In this document: positions 6,304 through 8,628 of the stretch, in pieces | Layout: the number at the start of each line of letters is the position of its first letter | Numbering within the stretch: position 1 is the stretch's first letter | Source: Fimenecus sp045579305 | GTDB lineage: Bacteria; Bacillota; Clostridia; Oscillospirales; Acutalibacteraceae | Length of the DNA stretch: 8,628 nucleotides | NCBI GenBank assembly: GCA_045579305.1 | Contig: JAZNLY010000076.1 | Coordinates: forward strand, 1-8,628 | Direction: 5' to 3' | Made by a program: the position numbers and the translations under genes | Notes under the pieces: generated by a model | What the model was told of the DNA's origin: nothing | Seen by the model: only the letters and a program-made list of their open reading frames with translations | The model's database searches: none

Positions 6304-6341
6304 TTTTCAAAATCCTTCTTGTATTTTATTTTCTATCCAAT

Positions 6342-6370
6342 ATTATAGGATTTGCAGGAATTAAAGTCAA
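6342..6370 (-). promoter_or_regulatory. murT-gatD promoter (sigma-A)
   Basis: On the minus strand TTGACT (6365-6370), exactly 17 bases, TATAAT (6342-6347). The start would fall near 6335, about 30 bases before the murT ATG. It is one of the strongest promoters in the window outside the rRNA pair. Confidence 0.9.
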
Positions 6371-6441
6371 TATTAAAAGTGCAAAATGCAAATAACAATC
6401 CTGTTAAATTATAATTTGTAGGGATGATTTAATTATCTTGT

Positions 6442-6544
6442 CTCCCCTGAAAGGGGAGATGTCACGAAGTGACAGAGGGGTTATATAATTCAATAACAAA
6501 CCCCTCAGTCTCGCTAACGCTCGACAGCTCCCCTTTCAGGGGAG
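6442..6544. repeat. MITE-like or paired palindromic repeat with long inverted arms
   Basis: CTCCCCTGAAAGGGGAG (6442-6458) and its exact reverse complement (6528-6544) form 17-bp ends, and each end is itself palindromic. Inside, the arms continue to correspond imperfectly: GTCAC/GTGAC (6461-6473) then AGAGGGGTT on the left, CCCCTCAGTCTCGC... on the right, around an AT-rich centre. Transcribed, it would fold into one long hairpin. The pattern resembles the short non-autonomous repeats scattered through many Clostridia genomes. No coding capacity. Confidence 0.75.
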
Positions 6545-6555
6545 CCGAGAATATA

Positions 6556-6627
6556 ACCATATTAGTTATTATTATAATCGCAACGCAGTTCCATAATTCT
6601 GAATTCTGCATTCTGAATTCTGCATTC
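6556..6627. repeat. interspersed repeat module A with 14-bp tandem tail
   Basis: Bases 6556-6592 (ACCATATTAGTTATT to CGCAGTTCC) align with 6693-6730 with few differences. This copy is followed by two perfect 14-base tandem units ATTCTGAATTCTGC (6596-6609, 6610-6623) plus ATTC. The tail lacks spacers, so it is not a CRISPR array. Confidence 0.7.
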
Positions 6628-6662
6628 AATCGATAAACTCCGATTTGTTATATGAATAAATC

Positions 6663-6682
6663 GGCGGGGTCAAGACCCCGCC
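6663..6682. repeat. GC-rich palindromic repeat, copy 3
   Basis: Identical over all 20 bases to copy 1 at 1499-1518 (GGCGGGGTCAAGACCCCGCC), about 5.1 kb away, in otherwise very AT-rich intergenic DNA. Here it is followed by CCTAC rather than TGATATTA. It has no T-run after it and is not next to a gene end, so a terminator role is unlikely at this place. Confidence 0.8.
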
Positions 6683-6692
6683 CTACCGCTAC

Positions 6693-6763
6693 ACCATATT
6701 GGTTGTTCTTTAAAATCACATCGCAGTTCCGACGTTTTGCACTTTGCGCTTTGCATTTTGCAT
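6693..6763. repeat. interspersed repeat module B with 7-bp tandem tail
   Basis: Bases 6693-6730 are the second copy of the module at 6556-6592. This copy is followed by four consecutive 7-base units of the form TTTGCRY (6736-6742, 6743-6749, 6750-6756, 6757-6763). The right half of this tail is inverted relative to 6380-6392. Confidence 0.7.
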
Positions 6764-6780
6764 TTATTTTATTTTTGCTA

Positions 6781-6809
6781 TTGTAATTTTTTTAAATTCA
6801 GTATATAAT
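6781..6809 (+). promoter_or_regulatory. ireB operon promoter (sigma-A)
   Basis: TTGTAA (6781-6786), 17 bases, perfect TATAAT (6804-6809). The start would fall near 6816, about 25 bases before the ireB ATG, leaving room for the ribosome binding site GGAGGTG at 6829-6835. Confidence 0.87.
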
Positions 6810-6840
6810 ATCTTATGATTAGATTATTGGAGGTGGCGAA

Positions 6841-7098
6841 ATGCTCGACCCTAACAAGACAATACAGTTTTCACTCAAAGGTGAACGCGAAGAAACTACT
6901 CGTCAGATTCTTGTAACTGTTTATGATGCTCTGGTTGAGAAAGGATATAATCCTATTAATCAGATTGTCGGTTATCTTCTTTCTGAAGACCCAACATATA
7001 TTACAACACATAATAATGCGAGAAGTCTTATCCGCCGCCTGGACAGAGATGAGCTTTTACAGGAAATTGTTAAAGATTATCTCAGATTAAATGATTAA
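6841..7098 (+). CDS. ireB: IreB family regulatory phosphoprotein (UPF0297/YrzL)
   Basis: This small soluble protein of 85 residues has the full family length. Recognisable blocks are TIQFSLKGE (7-15), ILVTVYDALVEKGYNPINQIVGYLLSEDP (with the GYNPINQIVGYLLSEDP core at about 35-51) and ITTHNNARSLIRRLDRDELL (about 54-73). In Enterococcus faecalis, IreB is phosphorylated by the PASTA kinase IreK on N-terminal threonines and negatively controls cephalosporin resistance; Thr7 is present here. GGAGGTG precedes the ATG. In many Firmicutes the next genes are ruvX and a DUF1292 protein; here instead a 96-residue unknown follows after 13 bases. Kinase control in this organism is inferred from the family. 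Confidence 0.95.
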   Translation: MLDPNKTIQFSLKGEREETTRQILVTVYDALVEKGYNPINQIVGYLLSEDPTYITTHNNARSLIRRLDRDELLQEIVKDYLRLND

Positions 7099-7111
7099 GT
7101 AGGTGTTCAAT

Positions 7112-7402
7112 TTGGCTAAAGACAGCGGAAAATTCCTTACTTACAAGGGCAAACCATTAGTCAGAAACGGCAACACTCTTTACTACGGAAATCCTGATGA
7201 CCAGTATGTTATTATGATGCAGATTATCGCAACAAAGCCTGTTGGTGATGTTGAGGTTGCTTCAAAGGTTTCTGTGCAGTTGCTCAACACTGACCCTAAT
7301 GTAAGTCCTCGTGAGAGAATTGTAAAATCAAGTGAAAAGAAAGGCCTTTATGCTGCTATGGATATTGCTGAAATATGGCTTAGCAGAGCATTGGCAAACT
7401 AA
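7112..7402 (+). CDS. conserved-looking small protein of unknown function, second gene of ireB operon
   Basis: Not assigned to a named family. The 96-residue product is soluble, without signal or membrane segment. The N-terminal half looks beta-rich (KFLTYKGKPLVRNGNTLYYGN, then QYVIMMQII and VEVASKVSVQLLNT), followed by a charged RERIVKSSEKKG stretch (about 68-79) and a C-terminal amphipathic helix (LYAAMDIAEIWLSRALAN). The start is taken as TTG 7112, because TAGGTG (7100-7105) is the ribosome binding site with a 6-base gap; the in-frame GTG at 7103 lies inside it. Codon use and tight spacing after ireB mark it as a real gene in the operon. The hairpin at 7416-7444 follows. Tight coupling to ireB suggests a related role, but no function is claimed. 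Confidence 0.85.
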   Translation: MAKDSGKFLTYKGKPLVRNGNTLYYGNPDDQYVIMMQIIATKPVGDVEVASKVSVQLLNTDPNVSPRERIVKSSEKKGLYAAMDIAEIWLSRALAN

Positions 7403-7415
7403 TTCAACAAAGTTG

Positions 7416-7444
7416 GAGGATGGATGGAAATTCGTCCTCTTTTT
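7416..7444 (+). terminator. terminator-like hairpin inside the ireB operon
   Basis: GAGGATGGAT (7416-7425) pairs with ATTCGTCCTC (7430-7439), including two G-T wobbles, around a GGAA tetraloop, and is followed by TTTTT (7440-7444). No promoter fits in the 22 bases before the next gene at 7467, so it probably trims or attenuates downstream expression rather than ending the operon completely. The 5' arm holds a GGAGG ribosome binding sequence (7415-7419). Confidence 0.75.
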
Positions 7445-7466
7445 GTTTTGTGAAAGGAAGTTTATT

Positions 7467-8018
7467 ATGTTTTATACAATGAAAATTGCCGGACTTGAAA
7501 GAAATTTACCAATGTGTCCGTTAAACGATGAACTTATGATTGCAGGTTTTGTTATTTTCGGTGACCCGGAACTTACAACTGCCTGTGCCGAAGAATTGCT
7601 CAAAAAAGCCCCCGACTATGACTACATAATCACAGCCGAGGCAAAGGGTATTCCCCTTGCTCACGAAATGGCAAGACTTCAGAATAATCAGAAATATTTT
7701 GTTGCCCGTAAAAAGCCGAAGCTTTATATGACAGGCGTTTTTGAATCAACTGTAAATTCAATCACAACTGAGGGCGAGCAGAAGCTCTATCTCGACACAG
7801 CGGATGCAGAACTCATGAAGGGCAAGAAAATTCTCATTGTTGACGATGTTGTATCCCTTGGTGAATCACTCAAAGCAGTTGAAAAGCTTGTTAATGATTC
7901 AGGTGGTATTGTCTGTGGCAGAATGTTTATCCTTGCCGAAGGCGACGCTGCAAAACGTGACGACATCATCTTCCTTGAAAGATTGCCGCTTTTCACAAAA
8001 GACGGAAAAGCATTATAA
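7467..8018 (+). CDS. APRT-like type I phosphoribosyltransferase
   Basis: This 183-residue protein belongs to the type I phosphoribosyltransferase fold, which moves the ribose-phosphate of PRPP to a base. The nearest recognisable layout is adenine/xanthine PRT: YDYIITAEAKGIPLAHEMAR (51-70), the ARKKPKLYM segment (80-88) and the PRPP-binding ILIVDDVVSLGESL (122-135). The usual DDxxxTGGT loop reads DDVVSLGES here, keeping both Asp residues but altering the phosphate loop. Substrate is therefore not certain: adenine, xanthine, or a regulatory PRPP sensor are possible. The ATG at 7467 has AGGAAG ahead; the open frame continues upstream from 7332 but overlaps the previous gene. It sits 64 bases after the unknown gene, behind a terminator-like hairpin, and 21 bases before the next gene. 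Confidence 0.87.
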   Translation: MFYTMKIAGLERNLPMCPLNDELMIAGFVIFGDPELTTACAEELLKKAPDYDYIITAEAKGIPLAHEMARLQNNQKYFVARKKPKLYMTGVFESTVNSITTEGEQKLYLDTADAELMKGKKILIVDDVVSLGESLKAVEKLVNDSGGIVCGRMFILAEGDAAKRDDIIFLERLPLFTKDGKAL

Positions 8019-8039
8019 GTGCAAAATGGAGATGATAGT

Positions 8040-8543
8040 ATGAAATTTTACATAAAACAAAAGGTTTTTTCCTGGAAGGACCGATTCAAAATTTATGATG
8101 AAAGCGAAAATGAAGCATATAATGTTGAAGGTGAATTTTTCACCATCGGTAAAAAGCTTAACCTTTTTGATATGAATAATAATCAACTTGCCCATATTCA
8201 CCAGAAGGTTTTGTCATTTCTGCCACGATTTTTCATCCAAATCAACGGTGAAGACGTTGCCGAGGTTGTAAAGCATTTCACACTTTTCAAGCAGAGATTT
8301 TCTGTTACCGGCTACGACTGGGAAATCGAAGGTGATTTTCTTGCCCATGAATATGAAATATATCGTGATAATTACACAATCGCAACCATCTCCAAAGAAT
8401 GGTTTACATTCGGTGATGCATATTCCATCAATATTGCTGACGGAGTTGACCCGGTTGGTGTAATCTGTGTAGTGCTGATTATTGACGCAATTTTAGCACA
8501 ATCAGACAACAATCATGTAGCATCAATTACAATCAGTACATAA
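8040..8543 (+). CDS. LURP-one-related/YxjI-like tubby-fold protein
   Basis: The 167-residue product matches the LURP-one-related family (YxjI in B. subtilis), a closed beta-barrel around a central helix, related to phospholipid scramblases and Tubby. Typical features are the opening MKFYIKQKVFSWKDRFKIYDE (1-21), VEGEFFTIGKKLNLFDM (29-45), a QKVLSFLPRFFI segment (55-66), the DWEIEGDF/AHEYEI strands (94-112), ISKEWFTFGDAYSINI (120-135) and a C-terminal hydrophobic helix VGVICVVLIIDAILA (139-153), which is buried in this fold rather than a signal. Bacterial function is unknown. The start at 8040 has GGAG (8028-8031) eight bases ahead; an in-frame GTG at 8019 directly after the upstream stop lacks one. 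It is the last gene of the operon, ended by the hairpin at 8581-8605. Confidence 0.88.
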   Translation: MKFYIKQKVFSWKDRFKIYDESENEAYNVEGEFFTIGKKLNLFDMNNNQLAHIHQKVLSFLPRFFIQINGEDVAEVVKHFTLFKQRFSVTGYDWEIEGDFLAHEYEIYRDNYTIATISKEWFTFGDAYSINIADGVDPVGVICVVLIIDAILAQSDNNHVASITIST

Positions 8544-8580
8544 ATGGTAAAACAAAGGTTTTATCATAAATCAACTAATT

Positions 8581-8605
8581 ACGGGACAAAATGTCCCGTT
8601 TTTTT
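8581..8605 (+). terminator. terminator of the ireB operon
   Basis: ACGGGACA (8581-8588) pairs perfectly with TGTCCCGT (8592-8599) around AAA, followed by seven T (8599-8605). It lies 38 bases after the last stop codon. A weaker AT-rich stem, GGTAAAAC/GTTTTATC (8546-8565), precedes it. Confidence 0.93.
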
Positions 8606-8628
8606 GTTGTTATAATAAATTATAATTT

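Larger units (their letters stand above)
6380..6762. repeat. repeat mosaic bounded by 13-bp inverted repeats
   Basis: The gap between murT and ireB holds no gene. It is framed by an exact inverted pair, TGCAAAATGCAAA (6380-6392) and TTTGCATTTTGCA (6750-6762). Inside are a long imperfect inverted repeat (6442-6544), two related direct modules (6556-6592 and 6693-6730) each with a short tandem tail, and a GC palindrome (6663-6682). GTAGGG at 6418-6423 and CCCTAC at 6681-6686 form a further inverted pair. The whole looks like piled-up small non-coding mobile or interspersed repeats. No target-site duplication could be identified. Confidence 0.6.

Noticed and set aside
5415..6364. Frames of 77-97 codons in other frames of, and antisense to, murT
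   Set aside because: They overlap a complete, motif-rich MurT gene and show no features of their own.
6596..6763. Short CRISPR array
   Set aside because: The units are contiguous tandem repeats of 14 and 7 bases with no unique spacers, and no cas genes are present.
7332..7466. N-terminal extension of the phosphoribosyltransferase
   Set aside because: It overlaps the end of the preceding gene and crosses the terminator-like hairpin; the ATG at 7467 has its own AGGAAG.
8017..8028. AAGTGCAAAATG shared with 6377-6388 as a possible repeat or operator
   Set aside because: Only 12 AT-rich bases are shared, one copy lies at a gene junction, and the flanks do not match; chance is likely.
8019..8039. 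GTG start for the LURP-one gene directly after the upstream stop
   Set aside because: No ribosome binding site at that distance; GGAG at 8028-8031 points to the ATG at 8040, where the family similarity also begins.

Overview
The window looks like chromosomal DNA from an AT-rich, endospore-forming member of the Clostridia, probably near the Oscillospiraceae/Ruminococcaceae. The reasons are the Firmicutes-type 16S rRNA 5' end, strong AGGAGG-type ribosome binding sites, a Bacillus/Clostridium-type LexA with a matching SOS box, two spore-formation proteins (SleB and a SpoIIQ-like LytM protein), MurT/GatD and IreB. No phage, plasmid or defence genes are visible. The family placement is inference; the 263 bases of 16S would settle it.

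Layout. Positions 1-263 are the 5' end of a 16S rRNA gene reading left. It is driven by two tandem near-consensus promoters (P2 about 515-543, P1 about 610-638), each preceded by helically phased A-tracts. Reading right from there is sleB (788-1489), a spore cortex-lytic enzyme. Next come two leftward genes: a small unknown membrane protein (1569-1943), bracketed by two related GC-rich palindromes, and lexA (2032-2622), with its SOS box over its own promoter. Between lexA and the next gene is a compact unit that looks like a small RNA of about 92 nt (promoter, hairpin, C-rich single strand, hairpin, terminator). Rightward after it are a SpoIIQ-like membrane LytM endopeptidase (2956-3633) and a short Sfp-type phosphopantetheinyl transferase (3661-4170), ended by a terminator shared with the convergent murT-gatD operon (leftward, 6303-4217).

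The gap 6304-6840 between murT and ireB is a mosaic of short interspersed repeats, framed by the promoters of the two divergent operons. The rightward ireB operon follows: ireB (6841-7098), an unrecognised 96-residue protein (7112-7402), an internal terminator-like hairpin, an APRT-like phosphoribosyltransferase (7467-8018) and a LURP-one/YxjI-like protein (8040-8543), ended by a strong terminator.

Common theme. Much of the window concerns the cell envelope: cortex hydrolysis (SleB), engulfment or PG remodelling (SpoIIQ-like), lipid II amidation (MurT/GatD) and a substrate of PASTA kinases (IreB). The observations most worth a second look are the GatD homologue lacking the usual catalytic Cys and His, the candidate C-rich small RNA beside lexA, the repeat mosaic, and the unknown second gene of the ireB operon.
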